Shown: positions 1 to 12,074 of the stretch, piece by piece
How the letters are laid out: each line of letters opens with the position of its first letter
Position numbering within the stretch: the first letter of the stretch is position 1
Source of the DNA: Cyanoderma ruficeps
Lineage: Eukaryota > Chordata > Aves > Passeriformes > Timaliidae
Assembly (NCBI GenBank): GCA_008694505.1
Contig: VZDJ01000099.1
Coordinates: 409,037-473,036, forward strand
Direction: 5' to 3'
DNA length: 64,000 nucleotides
Program-made: the position numbers and the translations under genes
The notes under the pieces: model-generated
The model's input: only the letters and a program-made list of their open reading frames with translations
Told to the model about the DNA's origin: nothing
Databases searched by the model: none

Positions 1-117
1 GTACATCCCTAACAATAAAAAAAAGCAGAAGTTGACAAAACCACAGCAGCCCAAGGAAGGGATTAAGACAATTTTGCATACTACATCTATACAAACATTT
101 TAAAGAATCTGACTTAC

Positions 118-228
118 TTCAGTAATTTTGCGGCACAGGGAGGATTCATACTCCTGAAGCTTTTGCCAGTAAGACGCCAGCAATTGAAGGACATCACAGG
201 CTACCTGAGCTACCAGCTTGTTGGAAAA
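118..228 (-). CDS. RALGAPA2: RALGAPA2 exon 29 (codons 1235-1271), last exon in window
   Basis: Encodes [20 protein letters not shown] then WQKLQEYESSLCRKITE. It matches [21 protein letters not shown] of human alpha-2. The acceptor is cttccag and the donor a perfect GTAAGT. It ends in phase 0. Bases 1-117 are intron, and the remaining exons with the GAP domain lie beyond the window. Confidence 0.95.
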
Positions 229-582
229 CTGGAAGGAAAAGGTGATAGAAGACAAATAAAACATCCAGCTACAATACACTGCATTCCATTTTTCTACACT
301 TTATTACTTTGCGTCTTTGCAAACAGTAGAAATGCTTAGTGTTGTGAAATCACATTGTCAGCATTAGGAACCAGCAGGTTTGACATCGTCTATGTGATCT
401 CTTATGTGAGTTTGCTGGGGAAGGAGTCTACAGGCACACAGGCTATTTTTGCAAATATTCTGCATGTTTGCACAGGACACCACAGCAGCAGCCTGTGCCT
501 CAGATCATCAGTGACTATTTGCAAAGTGAAAATGTGGTTTTTTTTCCCAAAGCATGTTGATCAGAGTCCTCCACAGCAATAC

Positions 583-691
583 CTTCAGTGTCACACCTAT
601 AACATTGATGGCTTTCTTCACGTGGGGGTGGCTCGTGCACTGAGTAAGCTCCTCACAGATCCACACACCAAGGCCACAGATGGCTATGCAT
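583..691 (-). CDS. RALGAPA2: RALGAPA2 exon 28 (codons 1198-1234)
   Basis: Encodes [20 protein letters not shown] then [17 protein letters not shown]. It matches [36 protein letters not shown] of alpha-2 with few changes. The acceptor ctttttcttttcacaaag is strongly pyrimidine-rich. The donor is GTATTG. It ends in phase 0. Confidence 0.95.
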
Positions 692-892
692 CTTTGTGAA
701 AAGAAAAAGGGAGCTGGTCAGGAGATTGAGAGGAATATTTAGGGGGTAAAAAAAGGAAAATATGCAGGAAGATGAGATTTCTTTCCCCTCCAACATGACA
801 GCACCTTCATGGTGCAGAGTAAGGCTCAGCTTCACAGGACCAAACTACAAGGCAGCAGCAGAAGATAAGCAGCAAGAAGGGCTTTTCCAAGC

Positions 893-953
893 CATAAATG
901 GTTGGACTTGATAATGTTAAGCGTCTTTTCCAACCTAGCCAATTCTATGACAT
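893..953 (+). mobile_element. CR1 LINE 3'-terminal remnant
   Basis: The sequence ggttggacttgataatg, then gtcttttccaacct and attctatgac, is the typical last 60 bases of avian CR1. Only this tail remains. It sits in intron 27 of RALGAPA2, 30 bp from the exon 27 donor. Confidence 0.75.
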
Positions 954-982
954 TTTCCCATTTTTTTAACTTGGTATTTTAC

Positions 983-1041
983 CTTGCAGCTTCACTTGGC
1001 TCCTCTGTAGCATTCTTCAATAAAATATTTATGAGGCAATA
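983..1041 (-). CDS. RALGAPA2: RALGAPA2 exon 27 (codons 1179-1197, ends phase 2)
   Basis: A 59-nt micro-exon encoding YCLINILLKNATEEPSEAA. The human segment is HYLINILLKNATEEPNECA. The acceptor is tattttag and the donor GTAAAA. The split codon AG|A gives the conserved Arg before CIAIC. Confidence 0.93.
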
Positions 1042-3133
1042 CTAAAATAACAAAATAAATTAGAATAAGCATCTTTTTCATACATCTACTTTAAAGGTAT
1101 TTTATTCTGACATAGTTACAGGTGAAGTCACTTTAGTTCTCTGTCTGTTGCTAAAACATCTTTACCTCACGCCAATTGTATTTTGTCAAGGGAGAAACAC
1201 CAATTACAACTCAAATATACAGGCCCTTGAGGACAAATCAAATCAGCTTACAAGTCATGTACAGGCAGCAAGAGGAAATCAATTCATTTACAGTGTCAAG
1301 GAGCAGTTACAAACAACAAGTAGCGATCACACCGTACAAACTCTAGTGTTTAGGTTCTAGCCAAAACATGTTATGAAAAATTTAGTGCATTTTTTAGTAT
1401 AGAAAAGCCAAAACTGTCTTAATTTTAGAAGTAAGACACCTCCAGTGACTCTCCAAGGCCTGATGAAGAAGCAGAAACAGAAGCCAAGCATGTGAAGGGA
1501 TTTCTGCACCCTCTCTGGTTCTGCCTGCTCAGGGATGTGAAGAGCTCAGGGATTCCGCCCCAGTCATCCCTAATTTTGAGCAGTGGATGACTGCTCAAGT
1601 TTATCAACAGCAACAGAGGCTTGTGTGAGCTCAACCATCTGGGCAGGAATGAAGTCATTGCATAGTGAGACCAGGTTAGGTTATCTAAGGATTTACAGTA
1701 AATGCAGCTTTACCTTCACATCTGCACTTCCTGCGATGCTCTCGCTGGCTTCTGAGATGGGTCCCAATTGTGGGATTCCTTGGTAGGTGTTTGGGAAGCA
1801 CACAAGAGCACCAAGGATGGTGTGAGCTTCAGAACGGGGAGCCTGGCAAACAGCAAGTAGGCAGAAATAGTCACTAAAAAATAAGTACTAAAATAGTCAC
1901 TGAAAACCCTTCATACGTGAAGATGCCTCCAGCTCCGAGGCCAGTGCACACTGCCATACTCAGCCTGCTGGATTCACAATGCAGTATTCAGCTGTCCCAG
2001 GGAACACATCCCAGGATCTTTTCCTCTGCAACTCCAGCAAGAGCTGAGTGTAAGCAGTACCTAACACACACCTTCCTGCCTGTGCTTTTCTCTGTTCTCC
2101 TGGTGAGGCTGAGCTGCTCCTCCACTGGCACCTGGCCCCACTCCTGAGCACATTCTACATTTTTAATACTTGCCCTCATTACCCAATCTGACAATCAGCC
2201 ATTTGATGCCAACAGAAAGTACAGAATCCCCTGCAGAACAGCTGAATGAGGGGATGAAGCATTAATCCAGCACTGCTATGAGGTGATCCTGTGGCACAGA
2301 GAGTAGGTGCAGAACCCACTCACACTCGCTGCATAGGTGATACCAATGTGCAGAGATATCCCTACTCCAATAAAGCCATCAAAAGCACCACGGCATGAAC
2401 TATAAACATGTTAACTACTATGTAATGTTGAAAATGCAGTGCACAACCAGTTTTATGCATGCAGGAGAAATGGAAGGGGGTATTTTGGTTTGTGTTTTTT
2501 CCACGGAAAATTGAGCATCCATTTCTTATTAGCATTAAGCTTTGGATCAACAATGAGGCTGACCAAGCTCTTTGAGGACTGATGGAAGAAGCACAGCTGG
2601 CTCACCATTCCAGCTCTGCTCAAACAGGAGAGGGCTGTGGGCCTGCGCAAGGCCACCTGCTCAGCCATACAAATGCCAAGAGCAGCAGCAAAAGTTCTGA
2701 ACCAGAACACACAGAAAGGTCTCCCCTGAGCTGGCTTCTCACATGCAACAGAGCTTCCTTCTTTTTCCCAGGACTGCCAGACCTTTACCTTTATTTTGGC
2801 AACCCCTCACTGATTTGCTGTTTTACTTATCCTTCAATAACTGAATCATTTAAAGTCACATTTCTGCTAGTGCTGACATTTAGCCAGAGATGCTGCATCA
2901 CCCAGAGAGTTCCCTGCTCTCTCTTGGTGTTTGCTTGCTGCAGTGGCACTCACAGGGCTCTGCGGGCATGCAGAGAGTCATCCAGGACATGCTTTCCTCA
3001 CACCTCAGCCTTTGGATCAAACACCTCTGCACCATCAGCGTGTTGCCTTATCCCAGGATTTCCCACCCCAGCTGCCCCGGTGTCCACCCTGAGAGCCCAG
3101 TCAGCGTGGCCGTGCCAAGCCAGCCATGCTCAC
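1042..3133 (-). other. Introns 25 and 26 of RALGAPA2
   Basis: Intron 25 (1843-3133) and intron 26 (1042-1713) flank exon 26. Nothing recognisable lies in them beyond unique sequence. Confidence 0.75.
1714..1842 (-). CDS. RALGAPA2: RALGAPA2 exon 26 (codons 1136-1178)
   Basis: Encodes [20 protein letters not shown], then [20 protein letters not shown] and DVK. It matches [24 protein letters not shown] in human alpha-2. The acceptor is tgccag and the donor GTAAAG. Phase 0 at both ends. Confidence 0.94.
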
Positions 3134-3262
3134 CTCCGGCATGTCTGTGCTCAGCACACGTGCCGCCGCCCCGAGGAAGTCCCCGATCAGCATCGTGAAG
3201 CCTGGCAGCCCCAGGAAGAAGAACCATGGTGGGCAGTGCTTTATAACGATGTTGAGGATGTC
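3134..3262 (-). CDS. RALGAPA2: RALGAPA2 exon 25 (codons 1093-1135)
   Basis: Encodes [20 protein letters not shown], then [20 protein letters not shown] and MPE. The human order [29 protein letters not shown] is recognisable, though this exon is more diverged than its neighbours. The acceptor is tcttgcag and the donor GTGAGC. Phase 0 at both ends. Confidence 0.93.
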
Positions 3263-3324
3263 CTGCAAGAGAAGGCACCTGTGAGAAAAGCCAGAAAGGC
3301 TGAAAGCAAAATAAGAGTTGGAGA

Positions 3325-3362
3325 TTTAACTTTGAGGTTCGAGAATATTTAACTTTGAGGTT
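3325..3362. repeat. 17-bp direct repeat near exon 25 acceptor
   Basis: atttaactttgaggttc occurs at 3325 and again 21 bp later. It is in intron 24, 60-100 bp upstream of the exon 25 acceptor in transcript orientation. Confidence 0.8.
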
Positions 3363-6300
3363 CCCTAGCCCCACACTGATCAAAGTGCAAATTCCCAGAG
3401 CTCTGTGTGCAAACTGACCTCCACATAATCACCTCCTCTCACTTCAAGGGTGTGGAGCAGCCAAAGTGCATTTGGTATTTTGGTAAAATTTGTAGCCTTA
3501 AATTCCTGTTCAAAGCCCACACTACCATTCACATCTCTTCAAGCCTAAGCACAATCCTTCTGTTAAACAAGACTTTGGATTCAAGCATTCAAACGTGTAA
3601 TGGATTTTAGATGAAGCACCGCAGCAGTCCAGAGGAGTGACTTCCTCAAATCTCTCAGAATTCCATGCCACAAGAACATGAGCTGCCCCCAGGCCTGCTC
3701 CCTGTGCCCTGAAGGAACAGACCAGCAGCCCCAGCTTTGCTTGCCATCATCCTGTGGTACAGAGTACATAAAGCATTTCATCTTTATTCCTTCCACATTT
3801 CAAGTCGTCAGAGTCTCTCCAAACCAGAGCAAAGATCCTATATGTGAGTTAAGATTTCTTCCCTGCAAGCTTTCACCAGGTTTAAAATTAGGCATAAAAA
3901 GTATGTAATCCTTACTTGCAAATACACTGTATTTGCTGACAAGTTATGTCAAGCTATTTCTATACTGAGTAGATACCTATTTTCCATTCAAAAAAAATTT
4001 GAAAAGTTGCAAAGGAAAACCCTTTTCCATGTCCATCTTTACTGGTTTCATGATGTGTCAAAGCCAGCCTGAACTAGAGACTCCCCAAGAATGTGTCCAC
4101 GCACTCAATCTCCACAGCAGAAGCTAAAGATGACAATCCAAATTTTCTACACATGAAGAGACGCTTTAGCATTGCCATTATTTTCTCAAAGCCCTTCTAA
4201 ACACCTGCACAGGCCCTACTTAGTGTTCCACTAAGTGTCTCCAACACCAGTATCCTACAAAATAACTGCTATATATTCAAATAAACAGTATTAATTTTTA
4301 ACATAGTAGCAGATAATGCTTTCACTTTCCTGAATAAGCTAAAACGCCACTCAAGTTAATGTTTAAACTTGTTTTAATCACTTCCTTTCATACATTTTGA
4401 GTCAATATGGGTCAATGCAAACATTGAGAAGCAGAGCAGATGGATGCAGCTGCTCATAAATGTGTGGTAAACTCTCAGTCAGCACAGAACAAAGGACCTA
4501 CCTGCTATAATTAAGGGCTGATTAACACTCTGTGCCAGTCCGGTACAGCACACCTGTACGGCAGGGCCAGGTAGGGATGGGCTGGCCCCTGGGCAGGGCA
4601 GCAGATGGGAGCAGGCTGCTGCTGACATGTGCCACGATAAAAGAGACCAGGTTAGCCTGGCCAGGGAGGCAGTGACACAGGGAGCTGCTCCAAACAACTG
4701 CATTAACTCCTGTCCTCAGCCCAGCACTCCCGTCTGTCACAGAGCATGGATCCCAGCCACGCTCCCCACACAGAACACTTCCCATGGGGGGGGGCAAGGA
4801 AGAACCACAAAATAGTTCCTGTCATACATGAATGCTGTGACGGCACACATGGTCCAAAAGGCTGCAGGGATCTACTCACTGGTTACAAGATGTAGTGCTA
4901 GTAAAAATAAATAGTTTTCTATAGTGAGAAACCTTTCCAAAATTCCCTTTCAAAAGCTCTTGAAACAGTCCTTGGCTTCCCTTTGAATTTCCAGCGCGGG
5001 CTGCTGGCTGCAGCGACACACACCCAGGAAAACCATCTCCTGAGGGAGGGCCTGACACAAACCTGCTCAGCCGGGCTCACCCCGGGCACTGAGCACATCA
5101 CCCTGCTCATTTTGGACCACTGCACTTCAACTCGGGCCAGGCAGGCTGTCCCCTGCCCGTGGCACCGCTGCTCTGCTCGGGCAGGACCAGCACCAGCCCA
5201 GGACAGTGCTCACAGGTAGCCTGCTAGGTTTGTCCCCTTTCCCAGTCAGCAAGGCACCCTGTTCACAACAAAACGAGATTTGGGGGAGCAATCTCGGGAC
5301 TCGGGGAGCTTATCAGCAGAAAGAGGCTTGTAAGAAGGTGAGGGAGCCAGGACATCTGTGCTATCAGCGATATGGCAAAATCAGGTAATTCAAACAGAGC
5401 CGGGCTTCCTTCTCTCCCTGCAAACGTAAACTCTGGGCAGCAGCTCCCAGCCTGGTCAATGAATCACTTTAATTGAATGCTATGTACACAGCAACTGGAA
5501 AACACAAGCCATAAGAAAAACATATGGTGATGGCCATGGAAATTGGTTTACTCATTCTGCACAGTGTTGTTGCTTTACTTCTTTCATAATTGACCTTTAG
5601 AACGATAAATGTGTAAAATAATTTTGGTTTATTATGGCTCCAAACCTTCCAGCAATTACACAAAATGAAAATTTAAAAGGAAGTATTCATTCTGGAAGCA
5701 TTTTCATTGTTTACATAATTGCACAGCTATAATTTAGTGTTCATGTTGTTAAAGAAAAGTGAAAACAAGGACTATTATGGACTATTTCAATTCAGAATGA
5801 TGCTTTGTGGTGTTAAAGCTGGGGAAGAGGGGAGAGGAGGGGGCAATTGCACGCATCTCCTTCTCAAATGCATTAACCCTATAAATGGCATCATATTTCA
5901 GTATAGGTTAATCTAGTAATTCAAATTATAACATCGTAAACATTCACTGAGTAAGTGAAATAAATTTATGCAAGTTCACTGAAAGGGCAATTGCAAAATA
6001 TTCTTCACCTAATTTTTGTTCAAGCTTTTGCAGATTACAGGTGTAACCAAATAGCCTGCCAGCTGCCTTCCTCATGTTTCCAATTGTCCCTTGACAGGAA
6101 CAACATGGATTTTTCACAGAAAGTTCACTCTGTTCCTCACCGACAGACACCTCACTGGCAGCTAAGGTCTATGGCATGATAAAGATTATTAATTTACAGA
6201 AGACTTAAGACTTCCCTTTTCCTTTTCTACTTTAAAGGAACAAATGCTTCCATTTACTTATGCCAAGTTTTCCTACCTACCATGACATTTTAGGCACGAT

Positions 6301-9300
6301 CTAACTTGTCAAAAATTAAATTCCAACACAAATTCATGAAGTATTTTGACAACCTCAGGGGACCCAGGATTAATTTATCAAAAAGCTCCATTTCAAGGTG
6401 CCAGGTAAAACCTAGCCCCCAAACAGTTACATTTTATAGCCCAAGTCCTTCAAGGCTGGAATACAATAGAGGGATTTTTAAAATTTCTTTCATTTTGGAG
6501 CATGTCTGATACTTTCACAAGTGGGGAGAGCATTGGGAAAAAGGAATGGAATAAATATTTTGGTTTGTGCACACACAGAGCATTCCCAGAGCATGCAGTG
6601 GATACTGGGATAAGGGTGTGGGTGCCAAGGCCACAGCTCTGGCTGGAATGTAGAGGTGGCTTTGTGTCCCATGGCATTGCCTGGAATGTCAAGGACACTT
6701 TGTGTCCCCACGTACATCTTTCCAAGTGCCCGTGGCAGCACTGCTCCAAGCTCTGACAGACAGAACACTGACCGCAAAACCCGAATTTGGGTGGGATGGA
6801 TGCAGCTTAGGAAGGGCAAATGAATTTAAGCAAAATAAACAGAAAAGAACAAAACTACCAAAATCACTCCCAAATGCACAGCTCCTGCAGTTGGCAGGAC
6901 CTGGTTCCTCCTTGCTTCCAGTCAATCTTCTAACTCTTTTCTCCAGCACATCCCACTTAGCCTGCTCTGGGCGAGCAGAGGGGGATGTGAGAGTTCCTGT
7001 GAGACCCTGGCATTTGGACTTTTGTTTGTCCCTACTGGAAACGTGCTGTCTGTTAACACTTTTTCAAAGCACTCAAAGCACATAATGGGAGCACACAGGC
7101 AAATTTTCTACAGAAAATGAGATAAGGGGTGGATTAAAAGAGGGAGAAAATTGTGGCAGTCATTGGAAAGAAGTCTCGAGAAGCTAAAATAGGGGAATCT
7201 AAGCCTTAATAAACTACATTAAGGTTATTTCCTTTTAAATGGCAGTCTGGGAAAGAATCTAAATGGCACGATGATTTCTGTACAACCAAGAGCCCTTGTG
7301 TGCAACACCATCAGGCAGAAATCCAGGCAAGAAGGGCCCGTTCCCAGGGGACAAAAGCAAAGCTACTTATTTATTGTACACGGCTGCTGCTGCATGCTGC
7401 TCCTGGCTGCTGAGTGACAACTGGACAGAAAGATACAAAAGCCCACAAATGCTGGAGCTTTTTTAAATGTCAGACCAATGTTAATACAAACAGGTAATTA
7501 ATGACTCCTCCGGGCAGCTCTGCTGAAAAATGCTTCCTATTACAAATTAGCCATTTCCCACCCAGAGAGCTTCAGTGGGTGTTTCTACAGAAGCTTAGAG
7601 GTGCTGCAGCTTCCTTTCCAACAGTGCCTTTGGAACAAATAAAGAGGCTTATGGACAACAGGCACTAGTAGCTCAGCACCTCCACTGACAGAGCTTCTCA
7701 TCCACAGCATCCTTGCACTGCTAAAAGGAACAGAGCTAAAACAAAGCTGCTGAGTACCCTGGCTGCAGCCAGGCTGTGCTCCATGGGCAGGCCTGCTGCT
7801 TGTGCTGACATTTAATCACCCAGGACATCTGCCAGCTCAGCTGGGCTGTGGCAGTTTTCCTTTTATTCTGTATTTAAAGTTTGTTCTGCTCTTCATATCA
7901 CTGAACTGAAAAAGCCACCAGCAGAGTCTCCTTCCTTGGCTGTCCATTGTCCTTTCCACAGAGAACCTCTGAAGTCTGTACCTTTGATTATGTTCTCTAA
8001 AAACCTAAGTATCCTACTCCAGAGGTCCTCTGACAAGAAAGTATGACTGCACTTTAATTAAATTTATTTGTTAAACCCACTCCCAAAGTCAGGAATACAA
8101 GTGACCCCCTTAATCACTTTGCAAGTAACCTCTGAGTGCCAGGTGACACCTCAGTATTGGCAGCAGGTGGCACCAGCACAGTAACTGATACTCACCCTGT
8201 TAATAGGGTGAGACTGGCTAAAAACGACACTGAGCAGCAGAAGGTTGAAACCCAAAAAAGGATTGAAAACCTGCCTCTTTTTACAGTGTCCCTTCTAGGT
8301 AAGCACCTCACCTGCACGGCCTTCCCCTCTCAGACTATGAGCAGAAATTTGGACAGAAATAAGAAACACCAACACGAAAGTCCACAGAATTCTTAGGAGA
8401 CAGCCACCAGCTGCCTCAAAGAATTATTTAACTGCCAGAAAGACTCGAGCTGAAGAATCCCAATTACACAAACAGTACATTTTCTGAGAAGTGTTTGTAG
8501 CTTTTTGGTATTGTGTTTTGGTACTTTTGTTATTCAGCAAAAAAGAGGAAGCTGTGGAGCAAGGAGACACCAACTTTTTCAGGTGAAGGAAGCAAAAAGT
8601 ACTGTTACAGTAAGCAACCAGCAGCAGTAATAAAACAGCACTAATAAAATATGTTTCTTTTCATGGTTCAGATATTTGTAAAATCTGTGCATTGCAGTGT
8701 CAGATTTTGGGTTGATTAAAAAAGCTGCATTTATTACCCAAACCAAAAGACACATCCAGTTGCAGTTGCTGGAACAGTTTTCCAACCATCAGGCTCACCT
8801 GGCAGCAGAAGGCAGTTATGCCCACCCAAACTGCAGCAGGCTATGCCACAGCATCCCTACAAACCACCCCCAGGAACACGTCCTGATTTTCAACCCCCTA
8901 ACCACAGGTAAAGTACCCTTCCTAATCCCCAGTGTGGTAGCGAACAGGCCAGTTCTCTTTCCTTCATGTTTCCTTTCCTTCACAGGGAGGGAAGGCTGTG
9001 AGCCTCAGTGAATGCCATTCATAAAAAACAGGAAGAAAGCCCAGAGTAGCCCAGCGGCAGAGCAGTGCCACAGGCTGGAGCAGCACAGGAGAGAGGCACC
9101 CCACAGATGGTCACTCAGCCCCTGACCCAGGCCCCTCCCATGCTCCCTGACTGTGGCTCACTCCCAGCGGCTGCTGGTGTCAGCGCTTCTCCCACCTGGA
9201 GAGGTGATGCAATCCTTGCAGAGAATTGTTCACCTCTCCAGAGATGTTTGTTGTTAGACGCTTCCACATGGACAAATTAGCTGCAGCTTATTACCCCGCT

Positions 9301-10231
9301 GTCTCCTCTGCTGAGCTAATTGCTACATCTCGGGCTTGGAGCACTGCGGGTGCGTCCTATAAAATATACCCTCACACTGCTCTTTTATGCACCCCCCGAG
9401 ACCGGGCTGCAATGCTAGGCTGCACTTGCTGGGAATGACACTGTACTCATTTATAGAGTATTCAAAATCAGATTATGTCGTTTTTCTATCAGCACCAAAA
9501 GCTACGATACAGCAGCAATTTCCTATTCCCACATCCTTAAGTGAGTGAGAAGTGAAAAGAGAAATACAGTTCAAAAAAACATTCATCAAGCAAACCAAAA
9601 TACTGAAAAACATTCAGGTCAAGGAGGTTCCTGACTGAAATACGTTTGATTGTGTTACCACCAGAAAGTTCTTCTGAAGTAACCAAGGTGATTTCCTGGA
9701 GCTGGGCTGTCTTTCTGTGGCTTTTCCACAGAAACGCTAAAAGTTGCACTAGTGATCCATACAGAAGGAAAATTCCTCCATGAGACACCTCCTCCCCTTC
9801 CTTCTGTGAACATTCCTTATAAGGGAGGAATTTATGCCTGTGCTTAGAGACAAACCCAATCTGTGCTTAAAAAGCCACCCCCAAGTTTGTTTTATTTCTA
9901 AAATCCTGGAAAGCAGGCTAGGATCCCTGTTCCAGCGATCCTGTGCTCTGTGATTCCACACCCTCTCTGATTAAAAGGCTCCCACTCTCCGAGCACACAG
10001 CAAGCACCTTGGAGCCAATCACCCTGGAAATACAGGAGCAGGAGTAAGGACCCTGCTTCCCATCAACACCTCACTCCAAGGCACTGCCAGTTAACACCTC
10101 ACCCAGTTCCACAGCTGAGGAAAGCATGGCAGGAAGGACATGCACACACCAGCCAACATGCGGTCAAGTGTGCCACCAAGAGGCAAACACAGCCACCAGA
10201 GCAGGGAGCAAGAACAAAGAGCAGCAGCAGT

Positions 10232-10365
10232 CTGCAAAATATCCAGGGAAACCATGGAGGGATGGGCAGTGTGGGGCTGCAAAATACCCAGGGACGCCAT
10301 GGAGAGATTGCAGTGTGGGGCTGCAAAATACCTGGGGAACTCTGCAGTGATGGGCAGCTGCAGCA
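10232..10365. repeat. 45-bp minisatellite, about 3 copies (intron 24)
   Basis: Units start at 10232, 10277 and 10321 with ctgcaaaatacc.gggga and end in gcagtgtgggg. Period is 45 then 44 bp, and the third unit is diverged at its end. It lies in intron 24 about 670 bp upstream, on the plus strand, of exon 24. Confidence 0.85.
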
Positions 10366-10907
10366 GGACATCTAGGATTTTCCAGGAGAAAACCCCTGCC
10401 TCTCTATTCTTATCTACTTAAAAGGAGTGTTTTCCAAATGCTCTAACTTTTCTCAGGAGGGAAATCGAGGGGCAAGTCCGGTAATAATTCTTTCTTTCCC
10501 TCGTCCATCTCAGAAACAATCAAATCTGTCTGGTTTCCTAAAGGCACCATCAGCAAATCCCAGAATTTGCTGAGGAGTCTCCCTGTGCCCTTTGCTACCA
10601 CCCCCAGCAGAACTGCAGCCCTTGCTCTCATTCCTACAGCTATAAAAACCTGGAAATGTTCTTCATTTTGTCCAAAGAATATTTCTTAAGAGTTCCCATG
10701 AGCACTGAGCTGTTTCTGTGAGACAACCACCATCTAACAGCCCAATTAAGTCTTTTCCTTGCCTCACACTGAACATTTTATTCCTGAGCCCAGCCCAGGA
10801 CAGGAGGACCCAGAACAACTGTGCCCACAGCTACAGCAGCAGGTTTTGGCAGCACCTCCTGCTGCCATGGCACAGGGCAGCAGTGGCATAGGAAGCACAA
10901 ATCGTAC

Positions 10908-11063
10908 CTGGTCCTCGCTGGTCAGCCCCAGGCGCAGGACAAAGTAGAAGTGCACCAGGAAGTCGGAGTTGGGCAGCAGGTCCTGGCGCCGGCTCATCAT
11001 GGCACAGAGCAGCCGGAACGCCTGCAGCTTCCCCTCCTTGTATTCGCTGGGCAGAGTGGCTGC
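10908..11063 (-). CDS. RALGAPA2: RALGAPA2 exon 24 (codons 1041-1092)
   Basis: Encodes [20 protein letters not shown], then [20 protein letters not shown] and [12 protein letters not shown]. It matches human alpha-2 almost residue for residue. The acceptor is ttgttgcag and the donor GTACGA. Phase 0 at both ends. The next exon is 7.6 kb away. Confidence 0.95.
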
Positions 11064-11307
11064 CTGCAACAACAACAGATCCTGCAGCACTCCTTGCTTT
11101 CCCCTCCAGCCAGCCCATGCAATGCATCTCCAGCAGCTCTCCCACAAAGCGCACATTAACTTATATTCAGGTCCAATGAGTCTTTGGAGGGCACTTGCTG
11201 TCTTGGCCAGCAGTGATTGTGAAAGTTAAAAATAAGGCACCTAAATACATACCCATTCAGCTCTTATACAGAAGAAAATATTCCTGTGTGAGACCTTCAG
11301 AACTGAC

Positions 11308-11406
11308 CTTGAATAGCCATGATGCAAATATCCTGAGAGGAGGGATCAGGACAGGAGGAGAGGGAGTTGACTGATTGTTCACACTGATAGCGAGGTTGTC
11401 CCGGAT
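11308..11406 (-). CDS. RALGAPA2: RALGAPA2 exon 23 (codons 1008-1040)
   Basis: A 99-nt exon encoding [20 protein letters not shown] then [36 protein letters not shown] is invariant in the family. The acceptor is catcag and the donor GTCAGT. Phase 0 at both ends. Confidence 0.95.
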
Positions 11407-11880
11407 CTGATGGTTTTTAAAGGAGAGTGTTAATAAAACCAGTATCTTTTTTAAAGCTCTTTTTTTTTTGCATGATTATGCTTTAATTTTACTTTATTTA
11501 TATTCAGGCACTACACCTGGGGTAATACAGAGTTCCCACTTCAGCCAAAGCCACCAGCAAAGCTTGTTCTATGCTGCTGCTCCCTGGGCAAAGCAAATGT
11601 TGCCTGTTTGAGTCACACTGTGGGCCTTTACACAAATACCAATGTCTGTACTTCTTTTTTTCTTTGCTACTGTTTCCTCATCCTATTTAAATTCTCTTGT
11701 CATTGGACAGGATTCTTTGTTGGAGTTAGCTGCTGGAAATCAAACAAGACAAAGCTTCCTTTACATCAGAGGCCTCCCATGCCATGCTTATGCTCCAGGC
11801 ACTAACACTGAATCCCATTTAATAATCACTTCCACAACAAAAGAAACATGTCATTATCATTAGCTGTAAGTATCACATAC

Positions 11881-12074
11881 CTTTGCAAGTTTATACCACA
11901 GCTCATAAAGGTAGCCAAAAACTTTTGCATGGATTTTAGGCGACTGTATGTTGTTCACATCTCCGAGAATTCCCAGGATCCTCCTCCACAGCACAGCAGC
12001 AGAATCAGGATGCCAACCAATAAGGCTTCCACCAGCAATTATACTGCAGTTGTCAGCCAGGAACTCACTGCTGT
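11881..12074 (-). CDS. RALGAPA2: RALGAPA2 exon 22 (codons 943-1007)
   Basis: Encodes [60 protein letters not shown] and YKLAK. It is nearly identical to human alpha-2 and starts the conserved middle helical region that continues toward the GAP domain. The acceptor is tttacag and the donor GTATGT. Phase goes from 1 to 0. Confidence 0.96.

Larger units (their letters stand above)
3263..10907 (-). other. RALGAPA2 intron 24 (7.6 kb, largest in window)
   Basis: Unique, mixed-composition sequence with the 45-bp minisatellite and the 17-bp direct repeat. Several open frames on both strands are unconserved-looking and lack initiation or splice context. I saw no recognisable exon of another gene nested here. 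Confidence 0.8.

Noticed and set aside
2582..3352. 256-codon plus-strand open frame
   Set aside because: It runs antisense over exon 25 and intronic sequence, shows no known domain, and has random amino-acid texture.
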